Shown here one piece after another: positions 1-9,361 of a DNA stretch of 64,000 nt. The position numbers were made by a program, and so were the translations under genes. This DNA is from Pseudomonas abieticivorans. Its GTDB lineage: Bacteria > Pseudomonadota > Gammaproteobacteria > Pseudomonadales > Pseudomonadaceae. Within the stretch, counting starts at the first letter, position 1. Each line of letters starts with the position of its first letter. The stretch is from assembly GCF_023509015.1 (NCBI RefSeq), contig NZ_CP094975.1, positions 4,519,501 through 4,583,500 on the forward strand. Direction: 5' to 3'. Under the pieces are notes generated by a model. It was not told the DNA's origin, ran no database searches, and saw nothing but the letters and a program-made list of their open reading frames with translations.

Positions 1-1
1 A

Positions 2-307
2 GAAAAGCCCTTGGTCAACGCCCCCGGCAAAGTCGCCACGATGCTCACCGTCGACTACGCCCCCGGCCAGGCCTCCGCCGCTCACCGCCACCCAGGCTCA
101 GTGATGGCCTACGTGCTGCAAGGCACGGTGGTGTCGCAGCTCAAGGGCGAGGCGGCGGTTACCTACAAAACGGGGCAGTATTGGTATGAACCGGCCGGGG
201 CGGTGCATGTGGTGTCGCGCAATGCCAGTAAGACCAAGCCGGCCAAGTTGCTGGTGTGGGTGTTGAAGGATGAGGGGCAGGCGGTGTTGGAGCCGATGAA
301 GGAGTGA
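2..307 (+). CDS. cupin-domain protein (5' end outside window)
   Basis: The reading frame is open from the first codon in the window, so the true start lies upstream and only about 101 C-terminal residues are seen. The fragment has a small cupin barrel pattern: a first motif with paired histidines (AAHRHPGSVMAYVLQG) and a later GQYWYEPAGAVHVVSRN stretch, which supplies the second metal-side histidine. Such single-domain cupins usually bind a metal or a small ligand, and the substrate cannot be read from the sequence. It ends in TGA at 305-307, about 50 bases before the terminator of the opposing tRNA gene. Confidence 0.75.
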   Translation, partial: EKPLVNAPGKVATMLTVDYAPGQASAAHRHPGSVMAYVLQGTVVSQLKGEAAVTYKTGQYWYEPAGAVHVVSRNASKTKPAKLLVWVLKDEGQAVLEPMKE

Positions 308-351
308 GGGGCAATATTCTGCTTGTTTGAGGCCGGGTTGTCCAAACCCCA

Positions 352-381
352 GAAACAACAAAGCCCCTGCAAGAGGGGCTT
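352..381 (-). terminator. Rho-independent terminator of tRNA-Asn
   Basis: The inverted repeat AAGCCCC/GGGGCTT (361-381) with a short loop is followed on the reverse strand by a T-rich stretch (TGTTGTTT). It lies just past the 3' end of tRNA-Asn. It could also stop the cupin transcript arriving from the other side. Confidence 0.7.
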
Positions 382-392
382 CGTTTGATGTT

Positions 393-468
393 TGGCTCCG
401 CGACCAGGACTCGAACCTGGGACCCAATGATTAACAGTCATTTGCTCTACCGACTGAGCTATCGCGGA
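393..468 (-). tRNA. tRNA-Asn (anticodon GTT)
   Basis: A complete 76-nt cloverleaf is read on the reverse strand. The acceptor stem is TCCGCGA/TCGCGGA and the anticodon loop CTGTTAA places GTT at 34-36. The T arm contains GGTTCGAGTCC, and CCA is encoded. The gene sits between the cupin gene and the aminotransferase gene, with its own promoter and terminator. Confidence 0.97.
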
Positions 469-479
469 ATCTGCAGCCT

Positions 480-507
480 ATGTTACTGATTCAAAAGGGG
501 AAGTCAA
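480..507 (-). promoter_or_regulatory. promoter of tRNA-Asn
   Basis: On the reverse strand TTGACT (507-502) and TAACAT (485-480) are separated by 16 bases, and the -10 box ends 11 bases before the tRNA 5' end. The -35 box lies inside the 3' arm of the terminator hairpin (494-527) of the upstream aminotransferase gene, so terminator and promoter overlap. Confidence 0.55.
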
Positions 508-527
508 GCGTTGCTGACTTCCCCTTT
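494..527 (-). terminator. terminator of the aminotransferase gene
   Basis: A perfect 13-bp inverted repeat (AAAGGGGAAGTCA and its complement) with an 8-base loop begins 5 bases past the stop codon of the aminotransferase gene. The outer A/T pairs give the T-rich end on the reverse strand. Confidence 0.75.
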
Positions 528-531
528 CAAA

Positions 532-1728
532 TTACAGTACCGCGACGATCGCTTTGTTCACCGCATCGATGTTGCTCTGGTTCAGCGCGGCCACGCAGAT
601 GCGGCCGGTGTCCAGGGCGTAGATGCCGAATTCGCTGCGCAGGCGTTGGGCCTGGGCGGCAGTCAGGCCCGAGTAGGAGAACATGCCGACCTGGCGGCCG
701 ACGAAGCTGAAGTCGCGGTTGGCGCCGTGGGCGGCCAGGCCTTCGACCATTTGCATGCGCATGCTGCGGATGCGCAGGCGCATTTCGGCCAGTTCCGCTT
801 CCCACATGGCGCGCAGTTCAGGGCTGTTGAGCACCGAGGCGACAATGGTGGCGCCGTGGGTGGGCGGGTTGGAGTAGTTGGTGCGGATCACGCGCTTGAC
901 CTGGGACAAGACGCGAGTGGCTTCTTCCTTGGAGTCGGTGACGATCGACAGGGCGCCGACGCGCTCGCCGTACAGCGAGAACGACTTGGAGAAGGAGCTG
1001 GACACGAAGAAGTTCAGGCCCGACTCGGCGAACAGGCGCACGGCGGCGGCGTCTTCGGTGATGCCTTCGCCGAAGCCTTGGTAGGCCATGTCCAGGAACG
1101 GGATGTGGCCCTTGGCTTTGACGGTGTCCAGCACGTTCTGCCAGTCGGCCGGGGTCAGGTCGACGCCGGTCGGGTTGTGGCAGCAGGCGTGCAGCACCAC
1201 GATGGAGCCCGACGGCAGGGCGTTCAGGTCTTCCAGCAAACCGGAACGGTTGACGCCGTTGCTGGTCGCATCATAGTAGCGGTAGTTTTGAACCGGGAAG
1301 CCTGCGGCCTCGAACAGGGCGCGGTGGTTTTCCCAGCTTGGGTCGCTGATGGCGACCACGGCATTGGGTGCGATCTGCTTGAGGAAGTCGGCACCAATTT
1401 TCAGTGCACCGGTACCGCCCACGGCTTGGGTGGTGATCACGCGGCCAGCGGCGATCAGCGGCGAGTCGGCGCCAAACAGCAGTTTTTGCACGGCCTGGTC
1501 GTAGGCGGCAATGCCGTCGATCGGCAGGTAGCCGCGCGAGGCGTGCTGTGCAACGCGCAGGGTCTCGGCTTCGACAACGGCGCGCAGCAGGGGAATTCGC
1601 CCTTCTTCGTTGCAATAAACGCCCACGCCCAGGTTGACCTTGTCGGTCCGGGTATCGGCGTTGAATGCTTCGTTGAGGCCCAGGATAGGATCGCGGGGTG
1701 CCAATTCGACAGCGGAAAACAGGCTCAT
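532..1728 (-). CDS. aspartate/aromatic amino acid aminotransferase (class I)
   Basis: This 398-residue protein has the length of the AspC/TyrB family, a cytosolic PLP-dependent aminotransferase that moves amino groups between aspartate or aromatic amino acids and 2-oxoglutarate. Family hallmarks are visible: the N-terminal DPILGLNEAFNAD segment, HACCHNPTGVDL, the PLP lysine in SSSFSKSFSLYGERVGA (Lys248) and the C-terminal GRQVGMFSYSGL motif. An upstream extension to 1848 is open, but the family N-terminus starts at the ATG of MSLFSAVE. Whether aspartate or aromatic substrates are preferred cannot be decided here, so no symbol is given. The gene is monocistronic, with its own terminator, and divergent from uvrB. 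Confidence 0.93.
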   Translation of the reverse strand: MSLFSAVELAPRDPILGLNEAFNADTRTDKVNLGVGVYCNEEGRIPLLRAVVEAETLRVAQHASRGYLPIDGIAAYDQAVQKLLFGADSPLIAAGRVITTQAVGGTGALKIGADFLKQIAPNAVVAISDPSWENHRALFEAAGFPVQNYRYYDATSNGVNRSGLLEDLNALPSGSIVVLHACCHNPTGVDLTPADWQNVLDTVKAKGHIPFLDMAYQGFGEGITEDAAAVRLFAESGLNFFVSSSFSKSFSLYGERVGALSIVTDSKEEATRVLSQVKRVIRTNYSNPPTHGATIVASVLNSPELRAMWEAELAEMRLRIRSMRMQMVEGLAAHGANRDFSFVGRQVGMFSYSGLTAAQAQRLRSEFGIYALDTGRICVAALNQSNIDAVNKAIVAVL

Positions 1729-1973
1729 TTTTTGTAAAGCTCTGAATGGAAAGTGAGGGGATACACCGCTCCATTCGAGTGCACTAGAGCGGTGCACAAA
1801 CGGGGAGTCAGTATAAAGAGCCTTGCCGCAGTGTGCGACAGGTTGCACTGGGTTTTACCGTGCTTTGACGGATTTTTTTTCGACCGTTAGTCATTTAGAA
1901 GTGCTGGTAAGCAACGCGTAGCGTAGGACGCGTCTTGAAACTGGCGTCCGATGGCACAACTTGGGTATAAGTA

Positions 1974-1989
1974 CTGTCTATAAATACAG
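1974..1989 (+). promoter_or_regulatory. LexA (SOS) box candidate upstream of uvrB
   Basis: CTGTCTATAAATACAG matches the gammaproteobacterial LexA pattern CTG-N10-CAG with an AT-rich centre, and TA precedes it. It overlaps a possible -10 box TATAAA (1979-1984) and lies 61 bases before the uvrB start, where a repressor would block transcription. Binding is inferred from the pattern alone. Confidence 0.6.
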
Positions 1990-2050
1990 GCGAGGTTCGT
2001 GCCTGTCAGCTTTTCACCTGCGCCTGCGTGGGTGGCTCAAGAGGTTTCCC

Positions 2051-4066
2051 ATGTCCGAGTTTCAGCTCGTTACCCGTTTTCAGCCGGCCGGCGACCAACC
2101 GGAGGCCATCCGCCAGTTGGTCGAAGGCATCGACGCGGGCCTGGCGCACCAGACCCTGCTCGGGGTGACTGGCTCGGGCAAGACCTTCAGCATCGCCAAC
2201 GTGATTTCCCAGGTACAACGCCCCACGCTGGTGCTGGCGCCAAACAAAACCCTGGCCGCGCAACTGTATGGCGAGTTCAAGGCGTTCTTCCCGAACAACG
2301 CGGTGGAGTATTTCGTTTCCTACTACGACTACTACCAACCCGAAGCCTATGTGCCGTCGTCCGACACCTTCATCGAGAAGGACGCCTCGATCAACGACCA
2401 CATCGAGCAGATGCGCCTGTCCGCGACCAAGGCGCTGCTGGAGCGCAAGGACGCCATCATCGTAACCACGGTGTCGTGCATCTATGGCCTGGGCAGCCCG
2501 GAAACCTACTTGAAGATGGTGTTGCACGTAGACCGCGGCGACAAGCTCGACCAGCGCGCCTTGCTGCGGCGCCTGGCTGACCTGCAATACACCCGCAACG
2601 ACATGGACTTCGCCCGTGCCACTTTCCGGGTGCGCGGTGACGTGATCGACATCTTCCCGGCCGAATCGGACCTGGAAGCCATCCGCATCGAGCTGTTCGA
2701 CGACGAGGTGGAAAACATCTCGGCGTTCGACCCGCTGACCGGCGAGCTAATCCGCCGCCTGCCGCGTTTCACCTTCTACCCGAAAAGCCACTACGTGACG
2801 CCCCGCGAAACCCTGCTCGACGCCATCGAAGGCATCAAGGTAGAGCTGCAGGAACGCCTGGAGTACCTGCGCGGTGCCAACAAGCTGGTGGAAGCCCAGC
2901 GCCTGGAACAGCGCACCCGGTTTGACCTGGAGATGATCCTGGAGCTGGGTTACTGCAACGGCATCGAAAACTACTCGCGCTACTTGTCCGGGCGCCCGGC
3001 CGGGGCGCCGCCGCCTACGCTGTACGATTATTTGCCGGCGGACGCGCTGCTGGTGATCGACGAATCCCACGTCAGCGTCCCGCAGGTGGGCGCCATGTAC
3101 AAGGGCGACCGTTCGCGCAAGGAAACCCTGGTGGAATACGGTTTCCGCCTGCCGTCGGCGCTGGACAACCGGCCCATGCGTTTCGATGAGTGGGAAAGCA
3201 TCAGCCCGCAGACCATCTTTGTATCGGCCACCCCCGGTAACTATGAAGCCGAACATGCCGGCCGCGTGGTCGAGCAGGTGGTGCGCCCCACCGGCCTGGT
3301 CGACCCGCAGGTGGAGGTGCGCCCGGCGCTGACCCAGGTCGACGACCTGCTGTCGGAGATCCGCAAGCAGGTGCTCAAGGATGAGCGCGTGCTGGTCACC
3401 GTGCTGACCAAGCGCATGGCCGAGGACTTGACCGATTACCTGGCCGACCACGACGTGCGCGTGCGCTACCTGCACTCGGACATTGATACCGTGGAGCGGG
3501 TGGAGATCATTCGCGACCTGCGCCTGGGCGCCTTCGATGTACTGGTGGGTATCAACCTGCTGCGCGAGGGCCTGGACATGCCCGAGGTGTCGCTGGTGAC
3601 CATCCTGGACGCCGATAAAGAGGGCTTCTTGCGCTCCGAGCGTTCGTTGATCCAGACTATTGGCCGCGCCGCCCGTAACCTCAACGGCCGGGCGATCCTG
3701 TATGCCGACCGCATGACCGGCTCCATGGAGCGCGCCATCGGCGAAACCGAACGCCGCCGCGACAAGCAGGTTGCCTTCAACCTGGCCAATGGCATCACCC
3801 CTAAAGGCGTGATCAAGGACGTCGCCGACATCATGGAAGGCGCCACCGTGCCGGGTTCGCGCAGCAAGAAGCGCAAGGGCATGGCCAAGGCGGCCGAAGA
3901 AAGCGCCAAGTACGAAAACGAACTGCGCTCGCCGAGCGAGATCACCAAGCGCATCCGTCAGTTGGAAGAGAAAATGTACCAGTTGGCCCGCGACCTGGAG
4001 TTCGAGGCCGCGGCGCAGATGCGCGACGAGATTGGCAAGTTGCGCGAGCGCCTGCTCAAGGTGTGA
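2051..4066 (+). CDS. uvrB: UvrABC excinuclease subunit B
   Basis: UvrB is the damage-verification subunit of nucleotide excision repair. It is loaded by UvrA, inserts a beta-hairpin between the strands and recruits UvrC. The 671-residue product has Walker A GVTGSGKT (residues 38-45), the beta-hairpin [20 protein letters not shown], the DESH motif, the helicase motif GRAARN and a C-terminal UVR domain ([22 protein letters not shown]) that contacts UvrC. The frame is open 90 bases further upstream, but the family N-terminus [20 protein letters not shown] starts at this ATG. The gene stands alone, follows a LexA-box-like site and is followed by a REP pair. Confidence 0.98.
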   Translation: MSEFQLVTRFQPAGDQPEAIRQLVEGIDAGLAHQTLLGVTGSGKTFSIANVISQVQRPTLVLAPNKTLAAQLYGEFKAFFPNNAVEYFVSYYDYYQPEAYVPSSDTFIEKDASINDHIEQMRLSATKALLERKDAIIVTTVSCIYGLGSPETYLKMVLHVDRGDKLDQRALLRRLADLQYTRNDMDFARATFRVRGDVIDIFPAESDLEAIRIELFDDEVENISAFDPLTGELIRRLPRFTFYPKSHYVTPRETLLDAIEGIKVELQERLEYLRGANKLVEAQRLEQRTRFDLEMILELGYCNGIENYSRYLSGRPAGAPPPTLYDYLPADALLVIDESHVSVPQVGAMYKGDRSRKETLVEYGFRLPSALDNRPMRFDEWESISPQTIFVSATPGNYEAEHAGRVVEQVVRPTGLVDPQVEVRPALTQVDDLLSEIRKQVLKDERVLVTVLTKRMAEDLTDYLADHDVRVRYLHSDIDTVERVEIIRDLRLGAFDVLVGINLLREGLDMPEVSLVTILDADKEGFLRSERSLIQTIGRAARNLNGRAILYADRMTGSMERAIGETERRRDKQVAFNLANGITPKGVIKDVADIMEGATVPGSRSKKRKGMAKAAEESAKYENELRSPSEITKRIRQLEEKMYQLARDLEFEAAAQMRDEIGKLRERLLKV

Positions 4067-4075
4067 CACACCCGC

Positions 4076-4159
4076 GTAGGCGCGGATCAATCCGCGAAAA
4101 ATCATCGCGATTTTCCAGGCATATCGCGGCGTTCTTTTCGCGGATCAATCCGCTCCTAC
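4076..4159. repeat. paired REP palindrome (BIME-like)
   Basis: Two inverted REP units, GTAGGCGCGGATCAATCCGCG and the complementary CGCGGATCAATCCGCTCCTAC, flank a short AT-richer centre. The element fills the gap between the convergent uvrB and MFS transporter genes. It belongs to the same family as the arrays at 21253 and 38606. Confidence 0.85.
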
Positions 4160-4164
4160 AGGGG

Positions 4165-5715
4165 TTAGTGCGCTTCGCCGGCCTTGATGCCTGCCGGCAA
4201 CGCCTTGGTCAGCAACACCGCCACCATGCTGATCGCCAGCCCAATGCCGACAATATGAAAGGCGTCGTCATAGGCCATGATCAGCGCCTGCTGATGGGCG
4301 ATCTCGCTGATCTTGCCCAGCGCTGCGGTTTCATTGCCCAGCCTTTCTGTCAGTAGCGCCATGCGCTCGGCCACCTGCGGGTTGCTGGGCACCACCGCCT
4401 CGCGCAAGTAATCGAAGTAGACCTTGGTGCGCGCGTCCAGCAGCGTCGCCAGCAAGGCAATGCCGATCGCGCCGCCCAGGTTGCGCAGGATGTTGAACAG
4501 GCTCGATGCAGAGCCTGCGTCCTGGGCTTGAATGTAGGCGGTGGCGATCAGCGAAATGGTCACCATGATCAGCGGCTGGCCCAGCGCGCGAATGATCTGG
4601 ATCTGGTTGAACTGCGGCCCGGCGAAGTCCGGGTTGAGCACCCCGGAAGAAAAGCTCGCCAGGCCGAACAAGCCAAACCCCAGGGCGCATAGCCATTTGG
4701 GCGAGACAAAGCGCATCAGCATCGGCACCAGCGGAATCAGGAATAGCTGCGGCACGCCCATCCACATGATCACTTCGCCGATCTGCAGCGCGTTGTAGTT
4801 CTGGATCTGTGCCAGGTACAGCGGCAATAGGTAAATGGAGCCGTACAGGCCCAGGCCCATGCCGAGGCTGGCGATGCTCGACAGGCCGAAATTGCGGTTG
4901 CGCAAGATACCCAGGTTGATCAGTGGGTTGGCCCGTGACACCTGCAAAATCACGAAGGTGGTCAGGCTGAGCAGGGCGGTCACGGCCAGCACCACGATCT
5001 CGGTGGACTCCAGCCAGTCCTTGCGGTGGCCTTCTTCCAGGAACACTTGCAGGCAGCCCAGGCCCAGGCCCAAGGTCAGGATGCCGGCGTAGTCGGTGCT
5101 TTTGAGCAGCTCCCAGTGGGCTTCTTTCTTTTCCAGGCCGTAGAGCAGCCCGGCGATCATGACCAGGCCGGGCGGGATGTTGATGTAGAAGATGTACTGC
5201 CAGCCGAAGTTTTCCGTCAGCCAGCCGCCCAGGGTCGGGCCGATGGAGGGGGCGAACGTGGCCGTCATGGCGAACATGGCCATGCCCTTGGCGCGGTGGT
5301 GCTCGGGCAGCTTGATCAGGGTCAGGGTGAACGCCAGGGGGATCAGCGCGCCGCCGGTAAAGCCCTGCAGGGCGCGGAAGATGATCATGCTCTCCAGGTT
5401 CCAGGCCATGGAGCACAGCAGGGATGCAAACAAAAAGCCCACCGACACCCATACCGCCAGGCGCCGCGCCGAGAGCAACTGCACCAGCCAGGCGGTGAGC
5501 GGGATCATGATGATCTCGGCCACCAGGTAGGAGGTGGAGATCCACGAGCCTTCCTCCAGCGTCGCGGACAGCGCGCCCTGGATGTCCTTGAGCGATGAGT
5601 TGGTGATCTGGATGTCCAGCACCGCCATGAAGGCGCCGAGCATCACGCTCATCACCGCGATCCAGTCGCGCCGGGTCGGCTCGCCGACCGGGCGGACCAG
5701 TTGATCACCGGCCAT
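4165..5715 (-). CDS. DHA2-family drug efflux MFS permease (EmrB-like)
   Basis: A 516-residue inner-membrane protein with the many hydrophobic segments expected of 14-TM DHA2 drug:proton antiporters. The N-terminal helix reads LGAFMAVLDIQITNSSL (DHA motif with acidic residue), followed by the WISTSYLVAE segment, motif A-like residues and the motif C-like ATFAPSIGPTLGGWL. Its start overlaps the end of the preceding HlyD-type gene by 11 bases, so the two are translationally coupled and probably form an EmrAB-type inner-membrane/periplasmic-adaptor pair. No outer-membrane channel gene is beside them, so a TolC-like partner must come from elsewhere. The substrate is unknown. Confidence 0.93.
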   Translation of the reverse strand: MAGDQLVRPVGEPTRRDWIAVMSVMLGAFMAVLDIQITNSSLKDIQGALSATLEEGSWISTSYLVAEIIMIPLTAWLVQLLSARRLAVWVSVGFLFASLLCSMAWNLESMIIFRALQGFTGGALIPLAFTLTLIKLPEHHRAKGMAMFAMTATFAPSIGPTLGGWLTENFGWQYIFYINIPPGLVMIAGLLYGLEKKEAHWELLKSTDYAGILTLGLGLGCLQVFLEEGHRKDWLESTEIVVLAVTALLSLTTFVILQVSRANPLINLGILRNRNFGLSSIASLGMGLGLYGSIYLLPLYLAQIQNYNALQIGEVIMWMGVPQLFLIPLVPMLMRFVSPKWLCALGFGLFGLASFSSGVLNPDFAGPQFNQIQIIRALGQPLIMVTISLIATAYIQAQDAGSASSLFNILRNLGGAIGIALLATLLDARTKVYFDYLREAVVPSNPQVAERMALLTERLGNETAALGKISEIAHQQALIMAYDDAFHIVGIGLAISMVAVLLTKALPAGIKAGEAH

Positions 5716-6748
5716 CTTTGGCGTCGATGTTAACGCTCACGGTCACCGACATGCCCGGGCGGATCTTGCCGTGCAGCGGGTTGTCGGAGCTGAAGGTCAG
5801 TTTCACCGGGATGCGTTGCACCACCTTGGTGAAATTGCCCGTGGCATTGTCGGGCGGCAGCAGGCTGAACTGCGCGCCAGAAGCGGCGAACAAGCTGTCC
5901 AGGCGGCCGTCGATGGGGGTGTCGGGGAAGCTGTCGAAGGTCAGCGTGGCGCGCTGGCCGGGCTGCATGTGGCCGATCTGGGTTTCCTTGAAGTTGGCCT
6001 GCACCCAGATGTCCTGGTCCGGCACGATCGACAGCAGGTAGGCGCCGGCCTGCACATATTGGCCGTTGCGCGCGGCGCGCTGGCCGATCAGGCCGCTGAT
6101 GGGCGCATGGATTTCACTGCGGGCCAGATTGACCTGGGCCTGGGCCAGGTCGGTGCGGGCGTTGGTGATCTGGGCGTCGAGGCGCTTGATCTCGGCGTTC
6201 AACGCATTCACTTGCTGGCGCTGGCCCTGGGCGTCAGCCTGGGCCTTGGTGACCTGAGAGCGGGCGATGCGGTTGTCGGCCGACAGGGTGGTGACGCGCT
6301 CTTCGGACACATAGCCCGGTTTGCGCAGGGTTTCGGCGCGGTTCAGGTCCAGTTGCGCGCGGCCCAGGGTCGCTTGGCTGGACACCACCTGGGCTTCACT
6401 GGCGGCAATCAGGCTGGCCTGCTGGGCCAGTTTGCTCTGCGCCTGCTCGCGCTCGGCCTGGCGCGTGGCCAGCGTGGCGTTGGCGCGCTCCACGGCAAAG
6501 CGAAAGTCGTCGGCATCCAGGCGCACCAGCAAGTCACCCTTGGCCACGTGCTGGTTGTCGTCCACCAGCACCTCCTCGATACGCGCGCCCAACTGGCTAG
6601 ACACCCGGGTGATCTCGCCCTGCACATAGGCGTTGTCGGTGGTCTCGTAGAAACGCCCCTTGAAATACCAGTGGGCCAGGAAGGCGAGGGCGATGCACAG
6701 CACCAGAAAGAGAAAAATCAGCAGGCGACGCTTGAGGGGCGCGGGCAT
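5705..6748 (-). CDS. HlyD/EmrA-type membrane fusion protein
   Basis: This periplasmic adaptor (347 residues) links the MFS permease to an outer-membrane channel. It has one N-terminal membrane anchor (LLIFLFLVLCIALAFLAHWYF), a biotinyl-lipoyl half-motif (TDNAYVQGEITRVSSQLGAR), a long alpha-helical hairpin rich in Ala, Gln and Glu (about residues 85-190), and the second half-motif IHAPISGLIGQRAARNGQYV. The ATG at 6748 is chosen; a TTG 45 bases upstream would add 15 residues before the anchor. It is the first gene of the reverse-strand pair, divergent from gltX. Confidence 0.92.
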   Translation of the reverse strand: MPAPLKRRLLIFLFLVLCIALAFLAHWYFKGRFYETTDNAYVQGEITRVSSQLGARIEEVLVDDNQHVAKGDLLVRLDADDFRFAVERANATLATRQAEREQAQSKLAQQASLIAASEAQVVSSQATLGRAQLDLNRAETLRKPGYVSEERVTTLSADNRIARSQVTKAQADAQGQRQQVNALNAEIKRLDAQITNARTDLAQAQVNLARSEIHAPISGLIGQRAARNGQYVQAGAYLLSIVPDQDIWVQANFKETQIGHMQPGQRATLTFDSFPDTPIDGRLDSLFAASGAQFSLLPPDNATGNFTKVVQRIPVKLTFSSDNPLHGKIRPGMSVTVSVNIDAKDGR

Positions 6749-6926
6749 GGTCGGTCCGTCGGGAAAAGGGGCTGGCAGAGTGCCAATAAGCAATCATCCG
6801 TAACACTCGGGCCCCCGGCAAGCGGCAATCATGCCGTTGATGCCCAGTAATATGGCGCACCGCTGGAGCCCGATGCGCAAGCCCTGCTAACATCCGCCCT
6901 TTGATTCACTCTGCTCGAGACCATTC

Positions 6927-8408
6927 ATGACCACCGTTCGTACGCGCATCGCCCCATCGCCCACCGGCGACCCCCATGTCGGCACGGCTTACATCGCCCT
7001 GTTCAACTATTGCTTTGCCAAACAGCATGGCGGCGAATTCATCCTGCGTATCGAAGACACCGACCAGCTGCGCTCTACCCGCGAGTCGGAACAGCAGATA
7101 TTCGATGCCCTGCGCTGGCTGGGCATCGAGTGGAGCGAAGGCCCGGACGTGGGCGGCCCGCATGGCCCGTATCGCCAGAGCGAGCGCGGCGACATCTACA
7201 AGCAGTACGCCCAGCAACTGGTCGACCTGGGCCACGCCTTCCCGTGCTTCTGCACGGCCGAAGAGCTGGATCAGATGCGTGCCGAGCAGCAGGCCCGGGG
7301 CGAAACCCCGCGTTATGACGGCCGTGCGCTGCTGCTGTCGCCCGAAGAAGTGGCCAGCCGCCTGGCTGCCGGCGAGCCCCACGTGATCCGCATGAAGGTG
7401 CCGACCGAGGGCGTGTGCGTGGTGCCGGACCTGCTGCGTGGCGAAGTCGAGATCCCGTGGGATCGCATGGACATGCAAGTGCTGATGAAGACCGACGGCC
7501 TGCCGACGTACTTCCTGGCCAACGTGGTGGACGACCACCTGATGGGCATCACCCACGTGCTGCGTGGCGAAGAGTGGCTGCCATCGGCGCCCAAGCTGAT
7601 CAAGTTGTACGAGTACTTTGGTTGGGAGCAGCCGGTGCTGTGCTACATGCCGCTGCTGCGCAACCCCGACAAGAGCAAGCTGTCCAAGCGCAAGAACCCG
7701 ACCTCGGTGACCTTCTACGAGCGCATGGGCTTCATGCCCGAAGCCATGCTCAACTACCTGGGCCGCATGGGCTGGTCCATGCCGGATGAGCGCGAGAAGT
7801 TCTCCCTGGCCGAGATGGTCGAGCATTTCGACCTGTCCCGCGTGTCCCTGGGCGGGCCGATCTTCGACATCGAGAAACTGTCCTGGCTGAACGGCCAGTG
7901 GCTGCGCGAGCTGCCAGTCGAGGAATTTGCCGCGCGCGTGCAGAAGTGGGCGTTCAACGCCGACTACATGATGAAGATCGCGCCGCACGTGCAGGGCAGG
8001 GTAGAGACCTTCAGCCAGATTGCACCGCTGGGCGGGTTCTTCTTCGCCGGTGGCCTGCAACTGGATGCCAAGCTTTTCGAGCACAAGAAGCTCTCGGGCG
8101 ACCAGGTTCGCCAGTTGATGCAGTTGATTTTGTGGAAGCTCGAATCCCTGCGCAGTTGGGAGAAGGACAACATCACCGCCACCATCCAGGCCGTGGTCGA
8201 ATCCCTGGAGCTGAAGTTGCGTGACGCCATGCCGTTGATGTTTGCCGCCATCACCGGGCAAGCCAGCTCGGTGTCGGTGCTGGACGCCATGGAAATCCTT
8301 GGCCCGGACCTGACCCGCTTCCGCCTGCGTCAGGCGCTGGACCTGCTGGGTGGCGTGTCGAAGAAAGAAAACAAAGAGTGGGAAAAGCTGCTGGCGGCCA
8401 TTGCCTGA
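6927..8408 (+). CDS. gltX: glutamyl-tRNA synthetase
   Basis: GltX charges tRNA-Glu with glutamate in the cytosol. The 493-residue class I synthetase has the HIGH-type signature as HVGT (residues 17-20, in [12 protein letters not shown]) and the KMSKS-type loop as KLSKR (251-255), followed by an alpha-helical anticodon-binding domain. The length is normal for Pseudomonas. Two tRNA-Glu genes, its substrates, lie less than 1 kb downstream, after a REP element, though they have their own promoter. Confidence 0.98.
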   Translation: MTTVRTRIAPSPTGDPHVGTAYIALFNYCFAKQHGGEFILRIEDTDQLRSTRESEQQIFDALRWLGIEWSEGPDVGGPHGPYRQSERGDIYKQYAQQLVDLGHAFPCFCTAEELDQMRAEQQARGETPRYDGRALLLSPEEVASRLAAGEPHVIRMKVPTEGVCVVPDLLRGEVEIPWDRMDMQVLMKTDGLPTYFLANVVDDHLMGITHVLRGEEWLPSAPKLIKLYEYFGWEQPVLCYMPLLRNPDKSKLSKRKNPTSVTFYERMGFMPEAMLNYLGRMGWSMPDEREKFSLAEMVEHFDLSRVSLGGPIFDIEKLSWLNGQWLRELPVEEFAARVQKWAFNADYMMKIAPHVQGRVETFSQIAPLGGFFFAGGLQLDAKLFEHKKLSGDQVRQLMQLILWKLESLRSWEKDNITATIQAVVESLELKLRDAMPLMFAAITGQASSVSVLDAMEILGPDLTRFRLRQALDLLGGVSKKENKEWEKLLAAIA

Positions 8409-8428
8409 CGCAGGTTTTTACCCTCCCT

Positions 8429-8514
8429 GCAGGAACGGATTGATCCGCTAAAACGTCACCGCGCAGTGCCAGGCATTGCGCGCTGGCTGATTCGCGGATG
8501 AATCCGCTGCTACA
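8429..8514. repeat. degenerate REP pair
   Basis: Inverted REP units (ACGGATTGATCCGCT and CGCGGATGAATCCGCTGCTAC) surround a GC-rich centre. Both arms carry mismatches to the consensus, so this copy looks older than the ones at 21253-21737. Confidence 0.75.
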
Positions 8515-8617
8515 AGTGGGTGGGGCCCAAACCCTGTGTTTATTGGGCTAAAGGCGCATTGGAGAGGTAAGTGATTGTAAAGCTGGAAGATTTTTTTAAA
8601 AATTTTCAAAAATAAGT

Positions 8618-8646
8618 TTGACAGCCTACCGATCCGGTCTTAATAT
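8618..8646 (+). promoter_or_regulatory. consensus sigma-70 promoter of the tRNA-Ala/Glu array
   Basis: TTGACA (8618-8623) and TAATAT (8641-8646) are separated by exactly 17 bases. An A/T-rich stretch that could act as an UP element precedes them (8590-8615), and the GC-rich GCGCCCCG that follows resembles a stringent-response discriminator. It lies about 50 bases before the first tRNA. Confidence 0.85.
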
Positions 8647-8696
8647 GCGCCCCGTCCACACAGCAACACGCAGAAATGTGAAGCGCTGAAGATTGT

Positions 8697-8772
<76 letters not shown>

Positions 8773-8845
8773 AATTCCAAGCTTGAAGTTGAAGTTTGAC
8801 TTCAAGCAGATCAGATCCAGACTGATCGAATGGTAAGAAGGTTTT

Positions 8846-8921
8846 GTCCCCTTCGTCTAGTGGCCTAGGACACCGCCCTTTCACGGCGGTAACAGGGGTT
8901 CGAGTCCCCTAGGGGACGCCA
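8846..8921 (+). tRNA. tRNA-Glu (anticodon TTC), copy 1
   Basis: A 76-nt cloverleaf with acceptor stem GTCCCCT/AGGGGAC. The anticodon stem CCGCC/GGCGG encloses CTTTCAC, giving TTC, and the 3' end is GCCA. The copy at 9093 is identical. Confidence 0.97.
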
Positions 8922-8974
8922 GTTTTACAGAAGCGCTGCTTGCACAGGTCGCTCCGCCGCAAGGCGATAAATTT

Positions 8975-9050
<76 letters not shown>

Positions 9051-9092
9051 ATTTGCCAGGGTTCGTGAAAACGGATCTGCTCGAAGGTTTGC

Positions 9093-9168
9093 GTCCCCTT
9101 CGTCTAGTGGCCTAGGACACCGCCCTTTCACGGCGGTAACAGGGGTTCGAGTCCCCTAGGGGACGCCA
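9093..9168 (+). tRNA. tRNA-Glu (anticodon TTC), copy 2
   Basis: Identical in sequence to the tRNA-Glu at 8846-8921. It is the last gene of the array and is followed within 30 bases by a terminator. Confidence 0.97.
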
Positions 9169-9194
9169 CGATTTGCCCGCTTTGCGGGATTTAT

Positions 9195-9231
9195 AAGGCT
9201 CATTCGATTATTGAATGAGCCTTTTGTTTTT
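9195..9231 (+). terminator. terminator of the tRNA-Ala/Glu array
   Basis: The inverted repeat AAGGCTCATTC/GAATGAGCCTT with a 7-base loop is followed by TTGTTTTT. Confidence 0.9.
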
Positions 9232-9316
9232 CTGGCGTTTGCTAAAATGCCTGTCCTTGCAAATCCCCCTCCTCATGCACCCGCCGACCAACGGCAAGCC
9301 TCAACCCTTGCAGAAA

Positions 9317-9350
9317 AATATTACCAGCATAATATTACTTCCATAATATT
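9317..9350 (+). promoter_or_regulatory. probable TetR operator half-sites
   Basis: AATATTA (9317-9323) and TAATATT (9330-9336) form a perfect inverted repeat with a 6-base spacer, and a third TAATATT follows at 9344-9350. They sit immediately before the ribosome-binding site of the TetR gene, the place expected for autoregulation. Binding is inferred. Confidence 0.45.
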
Positions 9351-9361
9351 TGGAGGTCGCC

